The notes below the pieces were generated by a model. It was not told the DNA's origin. It saw only the letters and a program-made list of their open reading frames with translations, and ran no database searches. The translations under genes were made by a program, and so were the position numbers. DNA of 33,471 nt from Thiosulfativibrio sp964387695 (GTDB lineage: Bacteria; Pseudomonadota; Gammaproteobacteria; Thiomicrospirales; Thiomicrospiraceae): the NCBI GenBank assembly GCA_964387695.1, contig CAYLXI010000002.1, positions 1 to 33,471 on the forward strand, written 5' to 3'. Positions 8,362-17,493 of this stretch are shown in pieces; position 1 is the first letter of the stretch, and each line of letters starts with the position of its first letter.

Positions 8362-9884
8362 TATAGTGAGAAAAAAGCTGGGTTTGTCAGGAAGTTAAGA
8401 GGGACTGCCTTACCAGTTCTATCAAAGATTGCCCAAATGAAATGGGTGTCGATAATATTGTCATCGGTTCGTGTTAGGAGACCTTTTTGTCCTTTCGTAC
8501 ACAAATCTTTAATCACACTGTTAGGGTTGATGGCGAGTGTTAAACTGTCCCACCCAAAGGATTCAAATGAAGTTTTGGTGTTTTGGGGATATAAGACGGC
8601 TGTTGAGGTTGGAAAAATAACATTTCTTAAATCAGGGTATAGCCTTGGGCTTATAAAATCAGAAGGGGAAATACCAGATGAGGAAAAAACAGGTACATCT
8701 AACCCGAAAAAATTCATTTGAGGTTTAAATACGGCTATATTTCTGGCAAGATCTAAAATTAAAATAGCGTCTAAATCTTGTCTAGGGCGTGGTGTAAAGG
8801 TTAGCTTCTCTCTTAGTAACCACCGAAGGTTGTCGTATCTTTTTTGGCTTAGGGGTATATTAATGAGTCCGCCAAGAGCTTCCCTAAGCTGAGGGTTTTT
8901 ACTTGAATAAGTTTTAGATAGAGCATGGTGTTCTGAGCTTTTTTGATTCCAAATTGTATGAACCTCTTGAGAAAGAGTGGTGTTTTTACGGGCATCATTG
9001 CTTAAAATGGCAATGTTTTTATTTTTAAAGAAATTGAGTTTATTTGTGATTTGAGAGGCTTCTGATAAGCTATTGAAGCTAAGTTGAGTGAAGGGAGTAT
9101 TTTGAACTAAATTAAGTGCAATTAAGTTCTGAGCTTGATGTTTAGCAAGTAAAGCAATGGACTCCCTTTTAAGGGGTCCGATAATTTTTTCAGCCCCTTC
9201 ATCAAGGGCTTGTTGATAGGTGGCTACAAGTTGATTTAAGTCAGAGGAATCATAAAAGCGAATGGTTAAATCTTTTGGATAGTGTAACTGATGTTTTAAA
9301 ATGCCATTACGTATTTGTTGGCTAACCTTGGTATAAGGACCTGAAAAAGGAAGGAGTACGGCAATATTTTGAACGGTGGTTTTGTCATTAAGATTATTTA
9401 TCAGTTCTGGTAATAAGTTGTGATGATAAATAGCGGTTGTATTAAATGTTTTTAAATCTTCTAAGGGTATTCTTTGCCAAACAGTTGGTTTTTGGCGGAT
9501 TTTAATTAATGTAAGCCAGTCTTTTAAGTCAATATTTTTTTGCGTTTCAGCAATTTTTAGCCACTTTTGTTGTTCTTGCTCTTCTAGTTGTATGAGCTGT
9601 GTGTATATTTCCCGCTCAATGGCTATTTGCGTCTTTGAATCTACTTTTTGCCACAGTGTTTGGGATAATTGAATAAATTTAGACCAGTTTTTATTTTTTT
9701 GAGCTTGTAGAATATTTAACTCTAGTTGTTTAATTGTCGTTTCTTGTTTAGCTTGAATATCTTCGTGTTTGGGTTGAGTATATTCATGTTTAGGGATTTC
9801 TGGTTTTTCTGGCGGTACACTACAGCCTGAAACAAATAACATAGCAATAGCAGATAGGAATATAAAAATTCGTAGTTTTGGCAT
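8361..9884 (-). CDS. lpoA: Penicillin-binding protein activator LpoA (lipoprotein)
   Basis: LpoA/LppC-type outer-membrane lipoprotein that stimulates the peptidoglycan synthase PBP1A from outside the sacculus. The protein has 507 residues. The lipobox VSGC puts the lipidated cysteine at C21. A helical, Gln/Glu-rich N-terminal region (about 40-165) is followed by a periplasmic-binding-protein-like domain starting AVLLPFSGPY (175-184). E. coli LpoA is longer (678 residues), so the N-terminal TPR-like domain here is reduced, as in other compact homologues. The protein is divergent from rsmI with 56 bp between them. No clear Shine-Dalgarno is seen at the ATG. Confidence 0.88.
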   Translation of the reverse strand: MPKLRIFIFLSAIAMLFVSGCSVPPEKPEIPKHEYTQPKHEDIQAKQETTIKQLELNILQAQKNKNWSKFIQLSQTLWQKVDSKTQIAIEREIYTQLIQLEEQEQQKWLKIAETQKNIDLKDWLTLIKIRQKPTVWQRIPLEDLKTFNTTAIYHHNLLPELINNLNDKTTVQNIAVLLPFSGPYTKVSQQIRNGILKHQLHYPKDLTIRFYDSSDLNQLVATYQQALDEGAEKIIGPLKRESIALLAKHQAQNLIALNLVQNTPFTQLSFNSLSEASQITNKLNFFKNKNIAILSNDARKNTTLSQEVHTIWNQKSSEHHALSKTYSSKNPQLREALGGLINIPLSQKRYDNLRWLLREKLTFTPRPRQDLDAILILDLARNIAVFKPQMNFFGLDVPVFSSSGISPSDFISPRLYPDLRNVIFPTSTAVLYPQNTKTSFESFGWDSLTLAINPNSVIKDLCTKGQKGLLTRTDDNIIDTHFIWAIFDRTGKAVPLNFLTNPAFFSL

Positions 9885-9940
9885 TTTGATCGATTAGTAA
9901 TTAATTTAATATGGTCATAATTATAAGGTATAAAGAATAA

Positions 9941-10807
9941 ATGAGCATAGAAAATATGGTAGATAATTTTGGTACTCTTTATGTGGTCGCCACACCCATT
10001 GGTAATTTAGGTGATATTTCTCAGCGGGCTTTACAAGTTTTAGCCTCCGCAAGATGGATTGCCGCGGAGGACACTCGACATACAAAAAAATTATGTCAGC
10101 ATTTTGGAATTAACACTCCTTTAATCAGTTTGCATAATTTTAACGAACAAGCTCGTAGTGAGGAATTGTTGCTTAAGTTACAAGCGGGAGAATCTGGTGC
10201 TTTGGTATCAGATGCGGGAACACCTTTAATTAATGACCCTGGTTATTATTTGGTTAAATTACTTCGGAAACATCAGATTAAGGTTTGTCCTGTTCCTGGA
10301 GCTTGTGCAATCATTACGGCTCTTTCGGCAGCAGGATTGCCGACGGATAGATTTAGTTTTGAAGGGTTTCTGCCCGCTAAAAATCAGAAACGATTAAATG
10401 TTTTATCAAAACTAATGATAGAGCAACGGACGATGGTTTTTTATGAATCTCCTCATAGGTTACTCGACAGCTTAACTTCTTTTGCTGATGTATTTGGTGA
10501 AGCCAGAGAAATGACGGTAGCTCGCGAATTGACCAAGTATTTTGAAGAATTTGTGTCAGGCACTATTGGAAGTTGTTTGGAGTGTTTTGAAAATAATAAA
10601 GATAAAGTGCGAGGAGAATTTGTGTTGATATTGTCGGGGGCTGATAAGCTTGCAATTAAAGAAGAGGGGGTCGAAGACCCTTTGATTAATGTGTTGTTGA
10701 AGCAGGGTTTACCCGTTAAGCAGCTTTCTGAAATAGTGGCTGAATTTTATGACTTGAAAAAAAAGTTTGTTTATCAAAAGGCACTAGAATTTAAGAAAGC
10801 TCACTAG
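9941..10807 (+). CDS. rsmI: 16S rRNA (cytidine1402-2'-O)-methyltransferase RsmI
   Basis: RsmI 2'-O-methylates C1402 in the decoding centre of 16S rRNA using S-adenosylmethionine. The protein has 288 residues, near the E. coli length. Tetrapyrrole-methylase-fold motifs are present: ATPIGNLGD (17-25), AEDTRHT (42-48) and VSDAGTPLINDPG (89-101). A second ATG at 9956 is possible. Neither start has a strong Shine-Dalgarno, and the upstream ATG is kept for length. The 297 bp downstream to the next gene hold only a decayed repeat (R4) and AT-rich sequence. Confidence 0.93.
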   Translation: MSIENMVDNFGTLYVVATPIGNLGDISQRALQVLASARWIAAEDTRHTKKLCQHFGINTPLISLHNFNEQARSEELLLKLQAGESGALVSDAGTPLINDPGYYLVKLLRKHQIKVCPVPGACAIITALSAAGLPTDRFSFEGFLPAKNQKRLNVLSKLMIEQRTMVFYESPHRLLDSLTSFADVFGEAREMTVARELTKYFEEFVSGTIGSCLECFENNKDKVRGEFVLILSGADKLAIKEEGVEDPLINVLLKQGLPVKQLSEIVAEFYDLKKKFVYQKALEFKKAH

Positions 10808-10840
10808 AATTTAATAAAACCAAGGGTTAGTCTCTTTATT

Positions 10841-10892
10841 TTTATTTAAAAAGTTGGCATATAGTCAATTTCTTAAACCAGTGGATAAATCT
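10841..10892. repeat. Degenerate dispersed repeat R4
   Basis: Between rsmI and the diguanylate cyclase gene, AAAAAGTTGGCATATAGTCA is followed by AATTTCTTAAACCAGTGGAT. This keeps the GGCATATAG core and the outline of both arms, but with many changes. It is probably an old member of the R1-R5 family. Nothing else is recognisable in 10808-11104. Confidence 0.45.
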
Positions 10893-11104
10893 AAGGCTTA
10901 AGCTTTGTCAGTTATAAATAAAATTAATTGGAAAAATTGTATCTATATAGTTATTATTATTATTTGTGATAGAGTTTTACTTAGCAGAAGTTTTAATAAA
11001 TTTGAGAATTTTTTATAAAAAGATTTTTCTTCGTTTGTGCTTGGCAGGTTTGTTTTTGTAAAGGTTTAATTAAAGTTAAGGTATGTTTAAAAAACTTGGT
11101 ATTT

Positions 11105-12016
11105 ATGTCTTCTTCTATAAAAAATAACACTAACAAAGCTCTTCTTTCTTCTTTGAATGAGGTGCAAAATCATTTAGATATCATTGATGATTATATCATT
11201 ACCTCTACGACAGATTTAAACGGTGTTATAAATGATGTTAGCCAAGCTTTTTGTGATATTTCAGGTTACTCTAAAGAGGAGCTGGTCGGTAAAAAACACA
11301 GTTTTTTGCGTCACCGAGATACCTCATATGAAACATATAAAGATTTGTGGGATACCATAACTTCTGGCAAAGAGTGGCATGGTGATATTAAAAACATAAA
11401 AAAGAATGGAGAGGTTTATTCGATTAACATGCTCATTAGACCTTTGTTTTGTCGTTCCGAGAAGATAAAAGGCTATCTTGCTGTTCAAAAAAACATAACC
11501 AATAGAGTGCTTTCCATAACGGATGATTTAACCCAATCTTATAATAGGCGTTTTTTTAACCAAATATTTGAACAAGAAATGTTGTCAGCCAAGAAGAATA
11601 ATCAATGGTTTGGATTTTTGATGCTGGATGTTGATAATTTTAAAAAATATAATGATGCTTATGGTCATCAAGAAGGAGATACTGTTTTAATCTCTATTGT
11701 CAAATCTCTTAAAAAAGTTTTTATTCGTGCGACAGATTATGTTTTTAGATTGGGAGGAGAAGAGTTTGGAGTCTTGTTTAATTTTAATCAAAAAGAAGAG
11801 GGAGTTCGCTTGGGAGAGGCCGCTCGCAAGGCCATAGAAGGTTTCAATATACCTCACTCATTGAATTTACCCCATGCTTATGTTACCTTGTCAGGAGGTC
11901 TTTATTTGCTTGACCCACTAAAAAATCATGATGTAAAAGCGGTGTACAAAAGTGCTGATGACCTGCTTTATAAAGCTAAAAATAGAGGGCGAAATTGTAT
12001 AGAGATAGAATATTAA
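11105..12016 (+). CDS. PAS-GGDEF diguanylate cyclase (Aer-like PAS)
   Basis: A cytoplasmic protein of 303 residues with no membrane segment. The PAS domain (about 28-135) resembles the one in the aerotaxis receptor Aer: STTDLNG, VSGY-like ISGYSKEEL, LRHRD, and the W-x-G-x-x-K-N-x-x-K-N-G block at 91-102. It may bind FAD and sense redox or oxygen; this is inference. The GGDEF domain (about 140-303) has LDVDNFKKYNDAYGH and an intact active site GGEEF (217-221). The inhibitory I-site RxxD (R208-D211) lies five residues before it. It should make cyclic di-GMP with product inhibition. An in-frame TTG at 11096 is an alternative start. The 3' end is 6 bp from the convergent aspartate aminotransferase. 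Confidence 0.9.
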   Translation: MSSSIKNNTNKALLSSLNEVQNHLDIIDDYIITSTTDLNGVINDVSQAFCDISGYSKEELVGKKHSFLRHRDTSYETYKDLWDTITSGKEWHGDIKNIKKNGEVYSINMLIRPLFCRSEKIKGYLAVQKNITNRVLSITDDLTQSYNRRFFNQIFEQEMLSAKKNNQWFGFLMLDVDNFKKYNDAYGHQEGDTVLISIVKSLKKVFIRATDYVFRLGGEEFGVLFNFNQKEEGVRLGEAARKAIEGFNIPHSLNLPHAYVTLSGGLYLLDPLKNHDVKAVYKSADDLLYKAKNRGRNCIEIEY

Positions 12017-12022
12017 AGTTTT

Positions 12023-13213
12023 TTACTTTGCTTCTTGGTTTGTAAAGTCTTCAATTCTATCAAAGGCTTCAATTAGATTTTTCATACTGGTAGCAAACGA
12101 TATTCTTAAATGGTTTTTAGCTCCAAAAGCAGAGCCAGGCACTAGAGCAACGAGCTTTTCTTCTAAAAGTTTTTCTGCAAATTCACTGTCGGTTGTGATT
12201 TTTTTAGTTTTCATTGCTTCTTCGATATTAAAAAAGGCATAAAAAGCACCATCGGCTTTTATGCATTTAAACCCTGTAATTTGGTTAATTCTTTGAACAA
12301 CAAAGGCATGGCGTTTTTTAAATTCTGCAAGCATTATTTGAATACATTCTTGTGAACCATCTAAAGCTTCGGTTGCTGCAATTTGCGAAATTGAACAGGG
12401 ATTAGAGGTGCTTTGAGATTGTACTTTTCTCATGCCTGTAATAAGGTCTTTTGGTCCTCCCGCATAACCGATTCTCCAGCCAGTCATGGAATATGCTTTA
12501 GAGACCCCGTTCATGACCACTGTTCTGTCTTTTAAACTTGGGAGAGCTTCTAAAATATTAGTAAATTTTAAACCCCCTAGTTGAATGTGTTCATACATGT
12601 CATCAGAAGCAATGATTATTTGTGGGTGTCGTGCAACAACTTCTCCGATAGCTTGCAGTTCTTCTAATGTGTAAATAGCTCCAGTGGGATTTGACGGGCT
12701 ATTTATAATGAGTAATTTAGTTTTTGGAGTAATCGCATCACTGAGTTGTTTAGCGGTTATTTTAAAATCATGCTCCATTTTGGTGGTTAAAATAATGGGC
12801 TTACCCCCTGCTAAAAGTACCATGTCAGGGTAAGAAACCCAGTAGGGTGCAGGAATAATCACTTCATCATCATCATTTAAGGCGGCTTGGCAAAGGTTAT
12901 AAAAGCTTTGCTTGCCTCCAGATGAAACCAATATTTCATTCATTGCAAAATCTAAATTATTATCTCTTTTAAACTTAGATTGAATGGCTTTTTTTAGTTC
13001 TGGAATGCCATCAACGGCAGTATAACGAGTATGCCCATCTTTAATTGCTTGTATGCCCGCTTGTTTGATGTTTTCTGGAGTATTAAAATCAGGTTCTCCA
13101 GCACCTAGGCTTATAATATCTTTGCCCTGCCTGCGTAACTCAGCAGCCTTGGCAGTGATAATAAGCGTTAATGAAGGTTGAACTCGGTTTACACGGTTGG
13201 ATAGACGGGACAT
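12023..13213 (-). CDS. aspC: Aspartate aminotransferase, class I (type Ib)
   Basis: PLP-dependent aminotransferase of 396 residues, interconverting aspartate/2-oxoglutarate and oxaloacetate/glutamate. The Schiff-base lysine is K239 in GVSKAYSMTGWRIGY. Other fold-I motifs are SNPTG (174-178), ASDDMYE (202-208) and the C-terminal substrate-binding Arg in LRISF. The sequence is of the Thermus/Rhizobium-like Ib type, some of which also transaminate prephenate, so aromatic amino-acid synthesis is a possible second role. The symbol is tentative (aatA is also used). It is convergent with the cyclase gene with a 6-bp gap. Upstream lies repeat R5 and divergent uvrB. Confidence 0.88.
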   Translation of the reverse strand: MSRLSNRVNRVQPSLTLIITAKAAELRRQGKDIISLGAGEPDFNTPENIKQAGIQAIKDGHTRYTAVDGIPELKKAIQSKFKRDNNLDFAMNEILVSSGGKQSFYNLCQAALNDDDEVIIPAPYWVSYPDMVLLAGGKPIILTTKMEHDFKITAKQLSDAITPKTKLLIINSPSNPTGAIYTLEELQAIGEVVARHPQIIIASDDMYEHIQLGGLKFTNILEALPSLKDRTVVMNGVSKAYSMTGWRIGYAGGPKDLITGMRKVQSQSTSNPCSISQIAATEALDGSQECIQIMLAEFKKRHAFVVQRINQITGFKCIKADGAFYAFFNIEEAMKTKKITTDSEFAEKLLEEKLVALVPGSAFGAKNHLRISFATSMKNLIEAFDRIEDFTNQEAK

Positions 13214-13304
13214 AAGAGATTTATCTCACTGATTTTTGATTAATTTTGTTAGAATGTTTGCAAAAATTTATTCTACTCTCTTTTTAAGCAGAATTAAATT
13301 TATA

Positions 13305-13365
13305 ATTCCGAATCCCTGCTTAGAGGCTGGTGCTATATGCCAGTTTCTAAGTAGGGATTTGGGAT
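13305..13365. repeat. Dispersed inverted repeat R5 (compact hairpin)
   Basis: A 61-bp hairpin. A 26-bp left arm beginning ATTCCGAATCCCTGCTTAGA pairs with a right arm ending TTTCTAAGTAGGGATTTGGG (about 21 of 26 paired) around a 9-bp loop. It combines the two arm variants found at opposite ends of R2. Unlike R1 and R3 it lies between divergent genes (aspC and uvrB), so it sits in the promoter region. Confidence 0.8.
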
Positions 13366-13400
13366 AGTGGTTAAAAACAGAGAATAAAAAGATAAAATTT

Positions 13401-15443
13401 ATGGTAAAAAAATTTCAATTAGTCTCTCAGTATAAACCCGCAGGAGATCAACCCACAGCTATAAAAGAGTTGGTTGAGGGTTTGGAAGATGCAGAGGCCT
13501 TTCAAACTCTACTAGGGGTAACGGGTTCTGGCAAGACCTTTACTGTAGCTAATGTGATTGAGCAAGTGCAACGCCCTACCATTATCATGGCTCATAATAA
13601 AACCCTAGCAGCCCAACTTTATGGTGAAATGAAAGGTTTTTTTCCGCATAATGCAGTAGAATATTTTGTCTCATACTACGATTATTATCAGCCAGAAGCC
13701 TATGTTCCAGCATCAGACACTTATATTTCTAAAGATTCCTCCGTTAATGAACAAATTGAACAGTTACGATTGTCTGCGACTAAATCCTTATTGGAGCGAG
13801 AAGATGTTATATTAATTGCCACAGTATCGGCTATTTATGGGTTGGGAGATCCTGAGCAGTATCTGAAAATGATTTTGCAGTTACGAATTGGCGATGAGGT
13901 GGTGCAACGCGACATTTTAAAGCAACTTACCACTATGCAGTATACTCGCAATGATATAGAAATTTGGCGTGGTAATTTTAGAGTAAGAGGTGATGTTATT
14001 GATGTGTTTCCTGCCGAGTCTGATGAGTTTGCTATTCGTATTGAGTTGTTTGACGATGAGGTAGAGTCACTTGCATGGTTTGAGCCTTTAACAGGTGAAG
14101 TGATAAGTAGACCTTCACGCATTACCATTTATCCAAAATCGCACTATGTTACTCCCAAAGAACAAATTGTTAAAATGGCAGATGCGGTTAAAATTGAACT
14201 GAAAGAAAGATTAGAACAATTACGATCTATGCACAAGTTGGTTGAAGCACAGCGATTAGAAGAAAGAACTAAATTAGATTTAGAAATGATGTTAGAGCTT
14301 GGTTACTGTACGGGTATCGAAAATTATTCTCGTTATCTTTCAGGCAGGCCAGAGGGTGCTCCACCGCCAACTTTGTTGGACTATTTACCTAAAGATGCTT
14401 TGATGGTGATTGATGAAAGTCATGTAAGCATTCCACAAATAGGAGGAATGTATAAAGGTGATCGTTCTCGCAAAGAAAACTTGGTTACTTATGGGTTTCG
14501 CCTGCCCTCTGCTTTAGATAACAGGCCTTTAAGATTTGATGAGTTTGAAGCTATTATGCCCCAAACTATTTTTGTATCTGCCACACCTGGTAATTATGAA
14601 GCTTTGCATCAGTCTAAAGTGGTGGAGCAGTTAGTTAGGCCAACAGGCTTGCTTGACCCTCTGTTAGAGGTTAGGCCAGCAACCACTCAGGTAGATGACT
14701 TGTTAGGAGAGATTAATCTCAGAGCGATCAAAGAGCAACGAGTTTTAGTGACCACCTTAACCAAGCGAATGGCAGAGAACTTAACCGAATACTTAGAAGA
14801 GCATGGGGTTAGGGTGCGCTATTTGCATTCAGACATAGATACGGTTGAAAGAATTGAAATTATTCGAGATTTGCGACTGGGAGAATTTGATGTTTTAGTC
14901 GGGATTAATCTGTTAAGAGAGGGCTTAGATTTACCCGAAGTTGCATTAGTTGCTATTTTAGATGCCGATAAAGAAGGGTTTTTGCGTTCAGATAAATCTT
15001 TAATCCAAACGATTGGACGAGCGGCACGAAATGTTGAAGGTAGAGCTATTTTATATGCCGATAAAATAACAAAATCAATGAAAAAGGCGATTGGTGAGAC
15101 GCAGCGTCGTCGCGAAAAACAAATTGAACATAATTTAGCTCATGGAATTCAGCCTAAAGGCCTAAATAAAAAAGTAACGGATATTCTTGAGGACTCTCCT
15201 TATGCACCCAAAAGTACCAGGCCTGGTAAAAAGACTAGGGTCTCAGAAGAAAGAGGGGGATATGTAAATGAACCCGTGAAAAAGATGACCCCTGCGGAGA
15301 TAGCAAGTAGTATTAATAAATTAGAAAAGAAAATGTATAAAGCAGCTAAAGATTTAGATTTTGAAGCGGCTGCTCAATTACGAGATGATATTAAAAATTT
15401 AAAATCGTCTATGATAGGGGTTGGAGATTTAAGAGGTATTTAA
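13401..15443 (+). CDS. uvrB: Excinuclease ABC subunit B (UvrB)
   Basis: UvrB is the damage-verifying helicase-like subunit of nucleotide excision repair. The protein has 680 residues, close to the usual length. Walker A is GVTGSGKT (39-46). The beta-hairpin region has YYDYYQPEAYVP. Motif II is DESH from about 338, and motif VI is QTIGRAARN near 536. The C-terminal UVR domain (about 640-675) binds UvrC. A copy of the 14-bp palindrome lies in the variable linker at codons 605-610 (STRPGK). No LexA-type box (CTGT-N8-ACAG) was seen upstream. Confidence 0.97.
   Translation: MVKKFQLVSQYKPAGDQPTAIKELVEGLEDAEAFQTLLGVTGSGKTFTVANVIEQVQRPTIIMAHNKTLAAQLYGEMKGFFPHNAVEYFVSYYDYYQPEAYVPASDTYISKDSSVNEQIEQLRLSATKSLLEREDVILIATVSAIYGLGDPEQYLKMILQLRIGDEVVQRDILKQLTTMQYTRNDIEIWRGNFRVRGDVIDVFPAESDEFAIRIELFDDEVESLAWFEPLTGEVISRPSRITIYPKSHYVTPKEQIVKMADAVKIELKERLEQLRSMHKLVEAQRLEERTKLDLEMMLELGYCTGIENYSRYLSGRPEGAPPPTLLDYLPKDALMVIDESHVSIPQIGGMYKGDRSRKENLVTYGFRLPSALDNRPLRFDEFEAIMPQTIFVSATPGNYEALHQSKVVEQLVRPTGLLDPLLEVRPATTQVDDLLGEINLRAIKEQRVLVTTLTKRMAENLTEYLEEHGVRVRYLHSDIDTVERIEIIRDLRLGEFDVLVGINLLREGLDLPEVALVAILDADKEGFLRSDKSLIQTIGRAARNVEGRAILYADKITKSMKKAIGETQRRREKQIEHNLAHGIQPKGLNKKVTDILEDSPYAPKSTRPGKKTRVSEERGGYVNEPVKKMTPAEIASSINKLEKKMYKAAKDLDFEAAAQLRDDIKNLKSSMIGVGDLRGI
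15215..15228. repeat. 14-bp palindrome TACCAGGCCTGGTA, copy 2
   Basis: Inside uvrB, read in a different frame from the other copies (AGT ACC AGG CCT GGT AAA, STRPGK). It sits in the weakly conserved linker before the UVR domain. Confidence 0.9.
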
Positions 15444-15460
15444 AATCTTAAAATAAAATG

Positions 15461-15490
15461 CTTGTTTTCTAAGTATGGATTTGGGTTTAA
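15461..15490. repeat. Half copy of the dispersed repeat, R6
   Basis: TTTTCTAAGTATGGATTTGGG matches the right arm of R1 and R5. The left arm is missing or decayed to AT-rich sequence. It lies in the gap between uvrB and the TPR/NTF2-like gene. Confidence 0.6.
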
Positions 15491-15527
15491 GATAGAATTA
15501 GTTTTAAATTAATTGAAGAGAAAATTT

Positions 15528-16382
15528 GTGATAAAGTTTGTAACATATTTAATTTTAAGTAGTTTTGTTGTATTGAGCATGTTTGGTAAAGTGTATGCTG
15601 ATGACTTTCAAGATATAGCTAAGAAAGCAGAGCAATCCTTTCATAATGGTGATTATGAACAAGCAAAAGTTTTGTGGTCTAAATTGTCTGAATTACATCC
15701 TCTGGATATTCGTATTCAAAATAATTTAGCCGTGATTGAGATTAGAAAAGGAGAGTATGAAAAAGCTAAATATATTTTGGAGTCCTCTCTTAATAACCAA
15801 TCAAGAGTAGGCGTAGCTTTAAGAAACTTAAATCAAATCTATGCTTACAAAGCACAAAGAGCTTATCAAAAAGTGTTTAAGTCAACGGAGATTACAACAC
15901 CAGAAGGTAGTCTCATTGGTATAGCTAGCCTAGAGTTAACTTCTCTTGACCTTGAGCAAGAATTTAAGGAGCATACACAGCAAAATGCTATGAATGAAAG
16001 GATTAAGGGAAAAAGTAAAGAGGATAAGATAAACGTTGTAAAGACTGAGGTATTAAGTTCTTTAGAAGAGTGGCGCTATGCTTGGGCAGCTCAAGACATT
16101 GAGACTTATCTCGGTTTTTATCAAAATAATTTTATACCTGCAAATAATGTAAGTCATAGAGATTGGCGTAATACCAGAAAAAGAAATGTTGGAAGTCCTA
16201 GTTTTATTCATATAGATCTGTCTAATATTAAAATTTCTCAAATAAATGCTGATGAATTTAAAGTTACTTTTTTACAAAAATATAAATCAAATCGTCTTCA
16301 AAATACAGTTAGAAAAGTTATGAAGTGGACGGAAGAATCTCCGGGCAAGTGGAAGATTTCTCAAGAGAGAGTTATTAGATAA
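15528..16382 (+). CDS. Exported TPR protein with NTF2-like C-terminal domain
   Basis: A periplasmic protein of 284 residues, not recognised as a named gene. The signal peptide MIKFVTYLILSSFVVLSM...VYA is probably cut near residue 24. TPR-like helices lie at 30-95 (AKKAEQSFHNGDYEQAKVLW, NNLAVIEIRKGEYEKA). A linker follows, then an NTF2/SnoaL-like domain (about 175-284) with the hallmark EWRYAWAAQDIETYLGFY and the C-terminal GKWKISQERV strand. Such domains are often annotated next to or fused to L,D-transpeptidases. The GTG start at 15528 is preferred: GAAGAG lies 7 bp upstream and the signal peptide is tidier. An in-frame TTG at 15513 would add five residues. The stop overlaps the next start (TAATG), so the pair is coupled. 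Confidence 0.8.
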   Translation: MIKFVTYLILSSFVVLSMFGKVYADDFQDIAKKAEQSFHNGDYEQAKVLWSKLSELHPLDIRIQNNLAVIEIRKGEYEKAKYILESSLNNQSRVGVALRNLNQIYAYKAQRAYQKVFKSTEITTPEGSLIGIASLELTSLDLEQEFKEHTQQNAMNERIKGKSKEDKINVVKTEVLSSLEEWRYAWAAQDIETYLGFYQNNFIPANNVSHRDWRNTRKRNVGSPSFIHIDLSNIKISQINADEFKVTFLQKYKSNRLQNTVRKVMKWTEESPGKWKISQERVIR

Positions 16383-17452
16383 TGATAAATAAATTTAGGA
16401 TGATTTTTTCTTTTGGGGTGTTGATGCTGGGGTTGTTTTTTCAGGCAATATTTACGCCTGCATTGGCCGAAAAACCAGTGAGTTCGGAAGAAAAAACAAT
16501 GGGTGTTTTTAAGGCACTACAAGATTTAGACATGGATAGAGCTTTAGATCTTTCTAGAGAACTGGCATATAGTTTTCCTAATTATAAAATGGCGCAAACT
16601 TTGCATGCAGATTTATTAGCTATTCGTGCAGGAAAGCCCCACCTAGTTAATAATGTTCGTGATTCATATAATGGGCGAACCCTTTCTTTTCAAAAAGAGG
16701 GGCAATTGCGTTGGTCATTTTTAAATAAAACGCAAGATAGAAGCCATCACAAAAGAGTTTTGAAAGTGAGTGATAGAGGCTATTTTGTTTTAATTAACGC
16801 TGATTTACATCGCTTGTTTTTATACCGACAGACCTTAGAGGGCTTAAAGAAAATAGATGACTTTTATATTTCTCTTGGAAGAAAAGGCATGGGTAAGCAA
16901 AAAGAAGGAGATTTAAGAACTCCCACAGGCGTTTATTTAATAGACGGTTGGATAGATGGAGAAACCTTGCCTGATTTATATGGAGAGGGGGCTTTAACTT
17001 TAAACTACCCTAATGCTTGGGATAGGAAACTAGAAAGAACTGGCCACGGCATTTGGATACATGGAACGCCAGCAAATACTTACACTAGATCACCTCTTGC
17101 CAGTAGAGGATGTGTGGTTTTAACTAATCCAGAAATGAAGCAGCTTAGACACACTCATAACCTTGGTGTGCATACTCCTGTTATGCTGGTGTCAGGAGAA
17201 AGTGATCTCCCTTTGGTGCCAGATTTAAATATTTTAAAAGAAATTCAAAAGGTTTTTAAAGAATCAGATAAAGGTGCTATTTGGTCTAGCTTGTCTGTCA
17301 TGAATTATCCGGGTGAAGATAATCTTTATTATGTACATTTTTTAACCAAAAATGGTTCTTCCATTGAGCAGTTTTGGCAATATGATTATGGAGGATGGCA
17401 AGTTGTTTTACAAAATAATCTTTCTAAGGTTGAGCAGGCCTCTTCTCTTTAA
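16382..17452 (+). CDS. L,D-transpeptidase (YkuD domain), exported
   Basis: Periplasmic L,D-transpeptidase of 356 residues. YkuD enzymes cross-link peptidoglycan 3-3 or attach proteins to it through a cysteine acyl-enzyme. The signal peptide ends near ALA (27-29). A short TPR-like helical region (about 38-85) precedes the YkuD domain (about 130-258). The catalytic motif is complete: H222, H227, then S241-R-G-C244 (nucleophile). The residues after about 275 (FWQYDYGGWQVV) resemble the last strands of an NTF2-like domain and so echo the partner encoded just upstream. It is translationally coupled to that partner and convergent with the M14 peptidase gene. Confidence 0.92.
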   Translation: MINKFRMIFSFGVLMLGLFFQAIFTPALAEKPVSSEEKTMGVFKALQDLDMDRALDLSRELAYSFPNYKMAQTLHADLLAIRAGKPHLVNNVRDSYNGRTLSFQKEGQLRWSFLNKTQDRSHHKRVLKVSDRGYFVLINADLHRLFLYRQTLEGLKKIDDFYISLGRKGMGKQKEGDLRTPTGVYLIDGWIDGETLPDLYGEGALTLNYPNAWDRKLERTGHGIWIHGTPANTYTRSPLASRGCVVLTNPEMKQLRHTHNLGVHTPVMLVSGESDLPLVPDLNILKEIQKVFKESDKGAIWSSLSVMNYPGEDNLYYVHFLTKNGSSIEQFWQYDYGGWQVVLQNNLSKVEQASSL

Positions 17453-17493
17453 ATATCCTCTTTAAATTTTCTCATGAAAAGGACTTTTAACTA

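Noticed and set aside
14583..14592. ACACCTGGTA in uvrB as another copy of the 14-bp palindrome
   Set aside because: Only one half-site (CCTGGTA) is present; the other half does not match, so it is not counted.
16553..16572. TCTAGAGAACTGGCATATAG inside the L,D-transpeptidase gene resembles an arm of the dispersed repeat
   Set aside because: It matches R1 at 17 of 20 bases, but it encodes a normal TPR-like helix (RELAYS) in frame and has no partner arm. Chance similarity is more likely than an inserted repeat.
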